A stretch of 6,196 nucleotides of DNA from Actinoplanes liguriensis (GCA_000715855.1 KL571385.1:852-7047); one strand, 5' to 3'; positions 1 through 5,788 are shown, numbered from the stretch's first letter. The notes: generated by a model not told the origin, from the letters alone. A program made the numbers and translations.

Positions 1-146
1 GCCCCCCCGCCGATCAGCGGCGGGATGACCCGCGCCGCCGGACCCGAGGCGCCGACCGTGCACATCGCCATCACCAGGACGACGACGACAGCGGCGACGA
101 CCGGAACGGACCGGGAGCGCCAAGCGGGACGAGCATGCAGGTTCAC
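1..146 (-). CDS. N-terminal part of an exported or membrane-anchored protein (partial)
   Basis: A minus-strand reading frame begins at a GTG (146-144) and stays open for 48 codons to the window edge, so only the N-terminus is visible. An AAGG sequence lies upstream of the GTG at a usual ribosome binding distance. Residues 1-13 carry five positive charges (four Arg and a His). They are followed by a strongly hydrophobic run at about 14-33 (VPVVAAVVVVLVMAM then CTVGA), then small and polar residues. This is the pattern of a Sec signal peptide or signal anchor. The Cys at 29 is preceded by Met, so it does not fit a lipobox well. The gene is divergent from the ABC exporter operon. A sensor kinase or another exporter-associated membrane protein would suit the context, but nothing visible proves it. 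Function unknown. Confidence 0.6.
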   Translation of the reverse strand, partial: MNLHARPAWRSRSVPVVAAVVVVLVMAMCTVGASGPAARVIPPLIGGG

Positions 147-173
147 GTGCCCGACCTTAATCCTCAGACCAGG

Positions 174-185
174 GTCGTAGACGAC
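174..185. promoter_or_regulatory. Small palindrome in the divergent promoter region
   Basis: The interval 147-246 separates the two divergent starts and must hold both promoters. The sequence GTCGTAGACGAC at 174-185 is a 5-bp inverted repeat around a 2-nt centre, a possible regulator binding site. No convincing -10/-35 pair was recognised in either direction. The TTGACT at 234-239 lies only 7 nt before the GTG start of the ABC ATPase, too close to be that gene's -35 box. The operator role is an inference from position and symmetry only. Confidence 0.2.
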
Positions 186-246
186 GCCGGAAAAGTCGGT
201 TCCCGGTCCGATGTGGGCGCGCCGCGAACTCGGTTGACTGGGTGCC

Positions 247-950
<704 letters not shown>

Positions 951-960
<10 letters not shown>

Positions 961-1703
961 CGATCCGCGCCGAGCTGCGCAAGCTTCTCGGCCTGCCGAC
1001 CGCCCGGGTCGGCGTGATCCTGGGCGTGCTGATCGCACCCCTGCTGGTGACCGTCAACGCTCCGGCCACCCGTGAGTCGATCGCCGACGGCACGCTCGGC
1101 GATCCGACCGACCTGGGCTTTCGCAACCTGGGGATCGGCCTGCTCGGCGCGCTGATCCTGGGCGTGGTGTCGGTCAGCAGTGAGTACACGTCGACCGGCG
1201 ACGACTCCCCCGGTGCCCGGCAGCTGACCGCCACGCTGACCGCGGTTCCCCACCGGATCCGCCTGCTCACCGCCAAAGCCACAGCCCTCGTTCTGGTGGT
1301 CGCCGCGCAGGGCTTGATCACCGCGGCAGCGACCCTGGCCCTGACCGAGGTGGTGCACGGCGACGCGGTCCCGGCACCGAGCGCGGCCCGGGTCGCCGGC
1401 GCGATCCTCTACTGGGTGCTGATCACCCTGCTCGCCTTCGCGATCACGCTGATCGCCCGCAACGGCGTGATCACCCTGACCGTCCTGATCCTGAACAGCT
1501 CGGTCGTCTCGGTCTCCTACCTGCTGTACAAGGTCACGCCGCTGGCCGCCTACCTGCCCGACATCGTCGGCCCGCACATGTTCATCCGCAGCATGGACCT
1601 GTCCGTCCGGATCCCGCCGGTCACCGCGGGCCTGGTGATGACCGCATGGGTAGCCGCGTTCCTGATCCTGGCGGCCTGGCTCTTCCAGCGGCGCGACACA
1701 TGA
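951..1703 (+). CDS. ABC-2 type permease subunit (first)
   Basis: This 250-aa integral membrane protein has about six predicted helices, near residues 17-37, 60-77, 110-130, 147-169, 172-193 and 223-245. A short cytoplasmic N-terminus (MVLTIRAELRKLLGLPTAR) precedes them. Between the second and third helices is the block SSEY ... LTATLTAVPHR ... LLTAKA. A corresponding block (S/T-x-E-Y/F, then TLTAVP/TLLATP, then AAKA) is characteristic of actinobacterial ABC-2 permeases paired with BcrA-like ATPases. The ATG at 951 lies inside the last codons of the ATPase gene, with GGAG at 942-945 as ribosome binding site. Translational coupling to the ATPase is therefore likely. It is expected to form the membrane pore together with the next gene's product, as a heterodimer or as alternative partners. 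Confidence 0.88.
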
Positions 1704-2299
1704 GCGCCACCGCGATCGCCGAGATCCGCAAGCTCCTGACACTGCCAGCGATCCGCACCACCACGGCGCTCACCCTGCTCGCCACACTGCTGCTCGCCGC
1801 GACCCGCCAGGACGGAAACCGGGTCTTGCAGACCGTGCAGGTCGGCTTCCTGCTGCTCGGCGTCTTCGCGACGACCCACGAGTTCCAGGCCGGCAGCCAG
1901 ATCCGCACCACCCTGCTGGCCACCCCGCGCCGGCTGCTCCTCGCGGCGGCGAAGGCGTCAGCTCTCGTCGCCGTCACGGTTCCGGTCGCCGTCACGGTCG
2001 CCCTGGTCGCGACCGGCGACCCCGGCAAGGCGCCGGCGGCGGCCGTCTACCTCACGCTCACCTCACTGCTGGCAGCCGCGGTGGGTCTACTGCTGCGCCA
2101 CGCGATCCCCGCGGTGGCCGTGCTGCTCCCCGTCTACCTGATCGCAGCCCCGATCCTGCGCGCCCGGTCAGAGAACGCCGCAGCTTGGCTTCCTGACACC
2201 GCCTTGACCGATCCCGCGCGGGGCGCTGCCGCGCTGATCGTCTGGACAGCGACGGCGTCGATCCTGGCCACCTTTACCTTCCACCTCCGCGACGCGTGA
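1700..2299 (+). CDS. ABC-2 type permease subunit (second, short)
   Basis: The ATG at 1700 overlaps the previous stop in an ATGA junction. It is preferred over an in-frame ATG at 1646, which would add 18 residues encoded inside the first permease. The result is a 199-aa protein with about six hydrophobic segments (near 18-34, 43-58, 84-104, 114-133, 136-152, 174-192). It is a shorter paralogue of the first permease. The N-termini align (IRAELRKLLGLPTAR against IAEIRKLLTLPAIRT), and the block THEFQAGSQIRTTLLATPRR with AAAKASAL corresponds to the SSEY/LTATLTAVP block. No separate ribosome binding site is evident, so it probably depends on translational coupling. Together the three genes look like a complete export operon. 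The loops are short compared with the first subunit, so the two permeases may play unequal roles. Confidence 0.87.
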   Translation: MSATAIAEIRKLLTLPAIRTTTALTLLATLLLAATRQDGNRVLQTVQVGFLLLGVFATTHEFQAGSQIRTTLLATPRRLLLAAAKASALVAVTVPVAVTVALVATGDPGKAPAAAVYLTLTSLLAAAVGLLLRHAIPAVAVLLPVYLIAAPILRARSENAAAWLPDTALTDPARGAAALIVWTATASILATFTFHLRDA

Positions 2300-2597
2300 C
2301 TCTTCGCCGGCCCAGCCCGCCTCGTCGACCGTCTACGGCGCCGGGCTGTGGCACTTGTGCGGACATCCGGTGAGTCACCAGGATCACGATGCCATCGGCC
2401 GCGGCGACCGCACGGCCCGCGCTGAGGTGACGGATGGTCATCTCCTCCTGGCCTCCGGGGTCGATAGAGAGCAAGCGTCACCCGCTCGCGACATCTGTGG
2501 AATGCCATCCGAACGTCAGTGATTGCCATCGATCGTCAGTTGACGCCTGACTACTGGTGAGAGTCGGTGCAGGCGGGGGCGATGGCGGATGTGCAGC
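2300..2597. other. Non-coding gap between the exporter operon and the minus-strand gene
   Basis: No convincing gene lies in this stretch. Genes converge here (plus strand on the left, minus strand on the right), so it should contain transcript ends. A weak inverted repeat CAGCCCG (2313-2319) / CGGGCTG (2342-2348) with a 22-nt loop could end the exporter transcript, but it is only 7 bp. The right part holds the imperfect tandem repeat annotated separately. A short minus-strand frame starting at 2441 has AGGAGG only 2 nt before its ATG. It encodes an Arg- and Gly-rich tail after about 35 residues, so it was not accepted as a gene. Confidence 0.5.
2503..2540. repeat. Imperfect tandem repeat TGCCATC..CGTCAGT, possible transposon-end remnant
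   Basis: TGCCATCCGAACGTCAGT (2503-2520) and TGCCATCGATCGTCAGT (2524-2540) are near-identical units spaced 21 nt apart. They are followed by TGACG at 2541-2545, which makes a small inverted repeat with the last unit (CGTCA gt TGACG). Short units repeated in series next to TGTCA/TGACG steps are typical of multi-site transposase binding ends, for example in IS21-like or Mu-like elements. No transposase gene remains nearby, so a remnant end is an inference. A regulator binding tandem sites is an alternative. Confidence 0.4.
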
Positions 2598-2639
2598 GAA
2601 GCCCCTCGCACGCTTATCGGTGAGGGTGCGAGGGGCTTC
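2598..2639 (-). terminator. Hairpin terminator of the minus-strand 180-aa gene
   Basis: GAAGCCCCTCGCAC (2598-2611) pairs perfectly with GTGCGAGGGGCTTC (2626-2639), giving a 14-bp stem with a 14-nt loop. It begins 7 nt beyond the stop codon of the minus-strand gene (2649-2647). There is no T-run after the stem, as is common for actinobacterial terminators. It may also stop transcripts arriving from the exporter side. Confidence 0.8.
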
Positions 2640-2646
2640 AGGGGGT

Positions 2647-3189
2647 TCAGGCTGCTGCGGCGGAGACGTGCTGGTCGATGAACTGGATGAGCTTGAGCGG
2701 GGATCCGTCAAAGTGGTCGCGAACGCGCTGTTGGATGGCGCGTACGTCGTGGCCGGGCAGGAAGTCGCGGTCGGTGGGCTCGTCGCAGCCGCACGCGCAC
2801 GGCCGGTTGCGGAAGACGCTCTCCTCGGGCAGGTCGCAGTAGCCCACGGGGTTCTGCGAGCCGTTCGCGACCGGGTCCGGCTGACCGAGGTACGCGTCCC
2901 GGACCGGGTGACCGGCCGGCAGGGGCTGCCCCTCCAGGGCGCCGCGCACGCCAGTTGCCGTGGTGTGCTCGCTGTAGCCGGTGATCTCGGCGACCGCGCG
3001 GACGATGCCTTCGCCGACGATGAGGGCAAACCGCTGCCGACTCGCCTTCTCCCGGTTCATCTTCCAAACGCCCCGGCCTGCCTCCCATGCCTCGTCTTCG
3101 GTCATGCGCGGGAAGCAACCGATGAAGGTTCTTCCGAGCGGGTCGCTCTGAACAGTTTCGTAGCTCCCGAGCTTAAGCCGGATTGCCAT
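2647..3189 (-). CDS. Uncharacterised 180-aa protein with Cys-rich FLPGHD motif
   Basis: The ATG at 3189-3187 is preceded by GGGAGG (3199-3194) with a 4-nt gap, a very good ribosome binding site, and the gene ends at a hairpin terminator. I do not recognise a named family. Two parts can be seen. Residues about 33-73 (EAWEAGRGVWKMN, then REKASRQRFALIVGEGIVRAVAEI) resemble the small beta-barrel modules attached to some actinobacterial nuclease or defence-type proteins, in which a W-[KV] strand is followed by a 'yal.v..GivraV.eI' strand. Residues about 131-160 contain C-x-C-x-C (131, 133, 135) and FLPGHDVRAI (143-152), a motif I recall from many actinobacterial and phage hypothetical proteins. 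With C118 or H147 it could bind a metal. No signal peptide or membrane helix is seen, so it is probably cytoplasmic. A role in nucleic-acid binding or defence is speculation. Confidence 0.78.
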   Translation of the reverse strand: MAIRLKLGSYETVQSDPLGRTFIGCFPRMTEDEAWEAGRGVWKMNREKASRQRFALIVGEGIVRAVAEITGYSEHTTATGVRGALEGQPLPAGHPVRDAYLGQPDPVANGSQNPVGYCDLPEESVFRNRPCACGCDEPTDRDFLPGHDVRAIQQRVRDHFDGSPLKLIQFIDQHVSAAAA

Positions 3190-3371
3190 TTTGCCTCCCA
3201 GTCAGTACCCAGCCACCACGTCCTTCTTCTCAGTGCATCATGAAGCGGCGGCTTTGTGAAGACGGCGGAGGCATCTTTGTCATGCCACTTAGAATAGTTG
3301 ACACAGGCGCGCCGGACGTCCGCCTTCGTCGAAGATGGGGGACCTCTTTGATCCTCCGCGCTGATGTACGA

Positions 3372-3385
3372 AAAACGATCGTTTT
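3372..3385. promoter_or_regulatory. 14-bp perfect palindrome upstream of the recombinase
   Basis: AAAACGATCGTTTT at 3372-3385 is a perfect palindrome and one of the most AT-rich spots in this part of the window. It overlaps the first copy of the TGTCCGGAAAAC element. The core CGATCG recurs at 3412-3417 inside CCGATCGG. The position about 70-80 nt before the recombinase start suits an operator or a recombination crossover region. No promoter boxes were clear. Confidence 0.45.
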
Positions 3386-3449
3386 CCGGACAAGATCAAG
3401 AACTGGCATTCCGATCGGTCAGAGCTGTCCGGAAAACCCGTCCGGAAAG
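3381..3449. repeat. Three-copy TGTCCGGAAAAC element, candidate recombinase site or operator
   Basis: GTTTTCCGGACA (3381-3392) is the exact reverse complement of TGTCCGGAAAAC (3426-3437), 12 bp each with a 33-nt spacer. A third, direct copy of the core GTCCGGAAA is at 3440-3448, against 3427-3435 in the second copy. The third copy also supplies the GGAAAG that serves as ribosome binding site of the recombinase gene, so bound protein would block translation start or transcription. Serine resolvases bind 12-bp half-sites beginning TGTC in and near their own promoters. Here the TGTC ends of the inverted pair face inward, unlike classical res subsites, so the exact mode is open. Confidence 0.55.
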
Positions 3450-3454
3450 TCGGC

Positions 3455-4234
3455 GTGTCCAACAACGCCATGACGGCTTTCTCGGACACCCTGGACGACG
3501 TGACCGCCACCCCCGCGCCCACCGAGGGCGATCTGCTGCTGTCCACCCCGCTCGCCGGCGTGCTCGTTGGCTACGGCCGCGTCTCCACCCGCGAGCAGAA
3601 CCTCGCCCGTCAGCAGGCCGCGCTCACCGCGGCTGGCTGCGCGAAGTGCTTCTTCGACAAGGCCAGCGGCAAGAACGCCGACCGGCCCGAGCTGAACAAG
3701 GTGTTCGAGTACATCCGGCCCGGCGATGCGCTCACCGTCGTCTCCCTCGACCGGCTCGGCCGCTCCCTGGAAGACCTGATCACCATCGTGGGCCGGCTTA
3801 AGCGCCTGGGCGTCGGCTTCCAGTCCCTGCACGAGAAGCTCGACACCACCACTCCGGGCGGGATGTTCGTCTTCCACGTCTTCGCGGCCCTGGCCGAGTT
3901 CATCCGCACGATCATCGTGGCCAACACCAACGAGGGGCTGGCCGCCGCCCGCGCAGCCGGTCAGCGCCTCGGGCGGCCGCCGGCGATGACTCCGGAGAAG
4001 GTCGCGTACGCGTTGCAGCTGCTCGACGAGCCGGACCGCACGATGACCTCGATCGCCAAGCTGCTGCGCGTCTCCCGCAGCACCCTCTACACGGCGCTGC
4101 CCGAGCTGCAGGCCGCCAAGCGCGGCGACCGGGCCGCGCTCGATGAGCGCGTTGCTCAGCTGCCGCCGGATTCGAGGCCCGGGCCGCCGACGCTGGAGAA
4201 GTACGACGTCCTACTCACCACGACCAGCCGGTGA
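3455..4234 (+). CDS. Serine recombinase, resolvase/DNA invertase family
   Basis: This 259-aa site-specific recombinase would cut and rejoin DNA through a serine-phosphate linkage. The catalytic domain starts after a 37-residue N-terminal extension. YGRVSTREQN (40-49) carries the nucleophile S44 and R42. FDKASGKNADRPEL (67-80) and SLDRLGRSLEDL (97-108, with R100 and R103) complete the active-site signature. The long helix follows (AALAEFIRTIIVANTNEGLAAARAAG, about 144-169), then GRPPAM (173-178) and a helix-turn-helix near 187-215 (MTSIAKLLRVSRSTLYTAL). The length is somewhat above the 180-200 aa of typical resolvases because of the N-terminal extension and a C-terminal tail from about 222. 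The GTG at 3455 with GGAAAG (3444-3449) is the chosen start; an ATG at 3470 (residue 6) is possible. Inverted repeats directly upstream suggest autoregulation and a cognate site. It may be part of a mobile or resolution module, but no Tn3-type transposase is in view. Confidence 0.92.
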   Translation: MSNNAMTAFSDTLDDVTATPAPTEGDLLLSTPLAGVLVGYGRVSTREQNLARQQAALTAAGCAKCFFDKASGKNADRPELNKVFEYIRPGDALTVVSLDRLGRSLEDLITIVGRLKRLGVGFQSLHEKLDTTTPGGMFVFHVFAALAEFIRTIIVANTNEGLAAARAAGQRLGRPPAMTPEKVAYALQLLDEPDRTMTSIAKLLRVSRSTLYTALPELQAAKRGDRAALDERVAQLPPDSRPGPPTLEKYDVLLTTTSR

Positions 4235-4241
4235 CGGTGCC

Positions 4242-4553
4242 GTGGCACGCCTGACCCGCTGGGCCTGGCCACCCGGCGCACCCCGGTTCCCGCTGACCAT
4301 CGCCGGGCACGGCCGGCTCAGGCACAACTACCTGAAGAACCCCGAGCGCCTGGTCGCCCTCGCCGGAACCGCGCCGGCCGTATGGGGGCTGCTGTTCGTC
4401 CTCGACGCCCGCGGCCGCCGCTGGACGCTCTACTCCCCAGACCCCGAGTACACCGCCATGCTCGCCGCCGCTGCAGCCGCCGGCACCCTCGAACTCGAGT
4501 TCACCGTCATGGCCACGAAGCTGCCTGGCTGGAACTCCGGATGGAGGATCTGA
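4242..4553 (+). CDS. Uncharacterised 103-aa protein following the recombinase
   Basis: The GTG at 4242 lies 8 nt after the recombinase stop codon, so the two genes are probably co-transcribed. The frame stays open further upstream inside the recombinase gene, but the GTG is preferred because of the spacing and because the upstream residues are the Arg-rich type expected of an overlapping frame. The product is a small basic protein beginning MARLTRWAWPPG. Visible blocks are GRLRHNYLKNPERLVAL, a hydrophobic strand-like AVWGLLFVLDARGRRWTLYS, an Ala-rich helix (about 68-80) and a C-terminal ELEFTVMATKLPGWNS. There is no signal peptide or clear membrane helix. I do not recognise the family. Third codon positions are G/C-rich as in the neighbours, supporting a real gene. 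By position it could be an accessory to the recombinase. Confidence 0.68.
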   Translation: MARLTRWAWPPGAPRFPLTIAGHGRLRHNYLKNPERLVALAGTAPAVWGLLFVLDARGRRWTLYSPDPEYTAMLAAAAAAGTLELEFTVMATKLPGWNSGWRI

Positions 4554-4789
4554 CCAAGCCCGCAGGGCCAGCAACAGCGATGAGGGCCTGGGACCGGGCA
4601 AGTCCCCGACCCGACGGGCACCCCGTTTAGCGGAGATCAACACGCATTTCAGTAATCCTCCTAGATTGCTGATAGCGCGCGCCCAGGCTGCCTGGACACC
4701 GTCCATGATCACCGCAGGTCCGGAGTAAGTTGCTATGTGGCAGGTAGCCCGGTCGAGGACCAGCAGGAGCGTCGTGGGGCTGACATGCT

Positions 4790-4822
4790 GATGGGCCCGG
4801 CGATGACAGTCGCGGGCCCATC
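4790..4822. terminator. Hairpin, possible terminator after the recombinase operon
   Basis: GATGGGCCCG (4790-4799) pairs with CGGGCCCATC (4813-4822), a perfect 10-bp GC-rich stem with a 13-nt loop. It has no T-run. It lies about 240 nt after the 103-aa gene, rather far for that gene's terminator, and just before the duplicated leader sequence at 4838. It could instead belong to a decayed copy of the small-peptide unit, whose intact copy is likewise followed by a hairpin. Confidence 0.45.
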
Positions 4823-4837
4823 TACGTCCTGACGCTG

Positions 4838-4888
4838 CCCGTAGCCCGGGGAACAACGTGAAGGCGTTCTTGCAGGTCAGCGACCGCA
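4838..4888 (+). repeat. Decayed copy of the small-peptide gene's leader and start region
   Basis: CCCGTAGCCCGGGG at 4838-4851 is identical to 5611-5624. The following bases align with small gaps: CAACG, TGAA, GG, then CGTTCT at 4865-4870, against the same order at 5627-5649. After the equivalent of a roughly 25-nt deletion that removes the ATG, CAGGTCAGCGACCGCA (4873-4888) resembles CAGGTGTCGACCTCGCA (5675-5691) inside the small gene. Some similarity may continue to about 4912. This looks like a degenerate second copy of the unit at 5611-5752. The alignment was made by eye. Confidence 0.5.
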
Positions 4889-4968
4889 ACCGGCCGTGTC
4901 CTGCTGGATCCATCATGCCACAGATGCGACGCCGTTGCGGACTTCAGTGCTGATTCCAATGCAAGTTT

Positions 4969-5026
4969 CTTTGCGCATCGGAATGTCAAAGCCAATGTCA
5001 TTGGCATTGCTGGTGCTTTGCGCATC
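4969..5026. repeat. 11-nt direct repeat CTTTGCGCATC in the AT-richer patch
   Basis: CTTTGCGCATC occurs at 4969-4979 and again at 5016-5026, 47 nt apart. Between the copies, AATGTCA is repeated at 4982-4988 and 4994-5000, and GCCAAT (4991-4996) pairs with ATTGGC (5000-5005) across a 3-nt loop. The density of short repeats in this lower-GC patch is unlike the surrounding DNA. No function is assigned. Confidence 0.4.
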
Positions 5027-5159
5027 TTCTCCGCGTCAATTCGGCCTAGATACTCAATGTCGAAATCAGTGGCGAATCGCGTGTACAACCCAGTGCGCAT
5101 GGCAAACGTGATCCGATCCCTCATCATGCTGATGTGGGCTGGTGCTACCGCTGGTGCAG

Positions 5160-5256
5160 GAAGTCTGCCATAGGCTATAGCAGACTTCGTCTTGCGTCGT
5201 TATCCGGTATCGACGCAAGACGAACGCCGGGTCGCGTCTCCTTGGCGTGCTATAGC
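5160..5256. other. Cluster of three adjoining hairpins, candidate structured RNA or recombination site
   Basis: Three inverted repeats adjoin. GAAGTCTGC (5160-5168) pairs with GCAGACTTC (5180-5188). TTCGTCTTGCGTCG (5186-5199) pairs over 14 perfect bp with CGACGCAAGACGAA (5211-5224) around an 11-nt loop. ACGCC (5224-5228) pairs with GGCGT (5244-5248). The first two overlap by 3 nt, so their full forms compete. The palindrome GCTATAGC occurs at both 5174-5181 and 5249-5256, framing the central stem. No T-run follows and no gene ends here, so a simple terminator is unlikely. A non-coding RNA, a riboregulator in the leader of the small gene, or an attachment site would fit. Confidence 0.4.
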
Positions 5257-5610
5257 TCACCACGGGACCGTGGCCTGCACCGATGGAAGCTGCCCCGCTC
5301 TGCGGTAAATGCGCGTCACGGTGACGGGGATTAAGACACGCCCGGTGCAGCGACGCGGCCTCGCGCCTCGACGCACCTGCATTCCTGTTCGAACGGCAAG
5401 GCAAAATAGCTGCTCCGGGCACCGATTCGCGGATCTTGATTCCGCGCCCTTCCAGGAAAACGGGCGACACCCCCGCCGGAACGGCACAGAGATTGCGCGG
5501 AAGAGGCTATGCTTGGCGCCAGTAAGGTTCAGCCCGGTGCCGATGCTTTATCAGGGGATGACAGCCCTGTCGAGCGTGTTGCGGTGCGGCGCGAGCCGAG
5601 CCAATCAAGT

Positions 5611-5650
5611 CCCGTAGCCCGGGGCCCAACGAGTGAAAAGGAGCGTTCTC
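5611..5650 (+). promoter_or_regulatory. Leader and ribosome binding site of the small-peptide gene
   Basis: AAAAGGAG (5636-5643) stands 7 nt before the ATG at 5651, the best ribosome binding site in the window. The preceding block starting CCCGTAGCCCGGGG (5611-5624) recurs at 4838-4851, and a 9-nt core GTAGCCCGG also recurs at 4744-4752. The palindromic CCCGGG core could be a protein-binding site. No clear -10/-35 pair was identified upstream. Confidence 0.55.
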
Positions 5651-5752
5651 ATGAACGACTTCACGCTGTCCGTACAGGTGTCGACCTCGCAGAAGATCAT
5701 CGGCTGTGTGATCGTGCTGATCTTGGTCCTGTCCGGGCACTGGCCCCTCTAG
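5651..5752 (+). CDS. 33-aa single-helix membrane peptide
   Basis: A short frame of 33 codons runs from an ATG with an excellent AAAAGGAG ribosome binding site to TAG at 5750-5752, and a strong hairpin terminator starts 36 nt later. This is a full transcription-unit layout. The peptide has a polar N-terminus (MNDFTLSVQVSTSQK), one hydrophobic helix (IIGCVIVLILVLSG, about residues 16-29) and a short tail HWPL. Its size and topology match small membrane proteins such as type I toxins or membrane-complex accessory peptides, but I do not recognise a family. Most codons end in G or C, consistent with expression in this host. A decayed leader copy lies at 4838. Alternative frames over the same bases lack a ribosome binding site. 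Confidence that it is translated is fairly good; function unknown. Confidence 0.6.
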   Translation: MNDFTLSVQVSTSQKIIGCVIVLILVLSGHWPL

Positions 5753-5788
5753 CAGGCTGGCCCATGAGGGCTAGCTGATCGGCTACAG

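Larger units (their letters stand above)
4554..5610. other. Gene-poor, hairpin- and repeat-rich segment
   Basis: More than 1 kb without a convincing protein gene. The part from about 4640 to 5260 is visibly less GC-rich than the rest, with patches such as 4955-5060. Open frames here lack ribosome binding sites and the G/C third-position bias of the neighbours. It contains a 10-bp hairpin (4790-4822), a decayed copy of the small-peptide leader (4838-4888), an 11-nt direct repeat CTTTGCGCATC (4969-4979 and 5016-5026), a short hairpin GCCAAT-gtc-ATTGGC (4991-5005), a cluster of hairpins (5160-5256), and an inverted pair CTGCACCG/CGGTGCAG (5275-5282 and 5342-5349). It may be degraded foreign DNA, a structured RNA region, or the long leader of the small gene at 5651. 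Confidence 0.5.

Noticed and set aside
234..239. TTGACT as a -35 promoter box for the ABC operon
   Set aside because: It lies 7 nt before the GTG start, leaving no room for a -10 box and leader.
2238..2441. Short minus-strand frame from the ATG at 2441, behind AGGAGG
   Set aside because: The Shine-Dalgarno-like motif is only 2 nt from the ATG, the product becomes an Arg/Gly-rich shadow of the second permease gene, and nothing is recognisable.
3183..3473. Plus-strand frame upstream of the recombinase
   Set aside because: Runs through the palindrome and repeat array, lacks a ribosome binding site and shows no domain.
4822..5127. Minus-strand frame of 101 codons in the lower-GC patch
   Set aside because: No ribosome binding site before the ATG pair, no G/C third-position bias, and no recognisable domain; the C-terminal half runs through the repeated leader block.
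5387..5394. GTTCGAAC, resembling a tRNA T-loop
   Set aside because: The flanking bases cannot form a T-stem, and no acceptor or anticodon stem could be drawn.
5309..5617. Plus-strand frame of 102 codons in the gene-poor segment
   Set aside because: Arg- and Pro-rich composition with no ribosome binding site or motif; it runs across the leader of the better supported small gene.
5509..5778. Plus-strand frame of 89 codons overlapping the small-peptide gene
   Set aside because: No ribosome binding site; the overlapping 33-codon frame has an ideal site and a sensible membrane helix.
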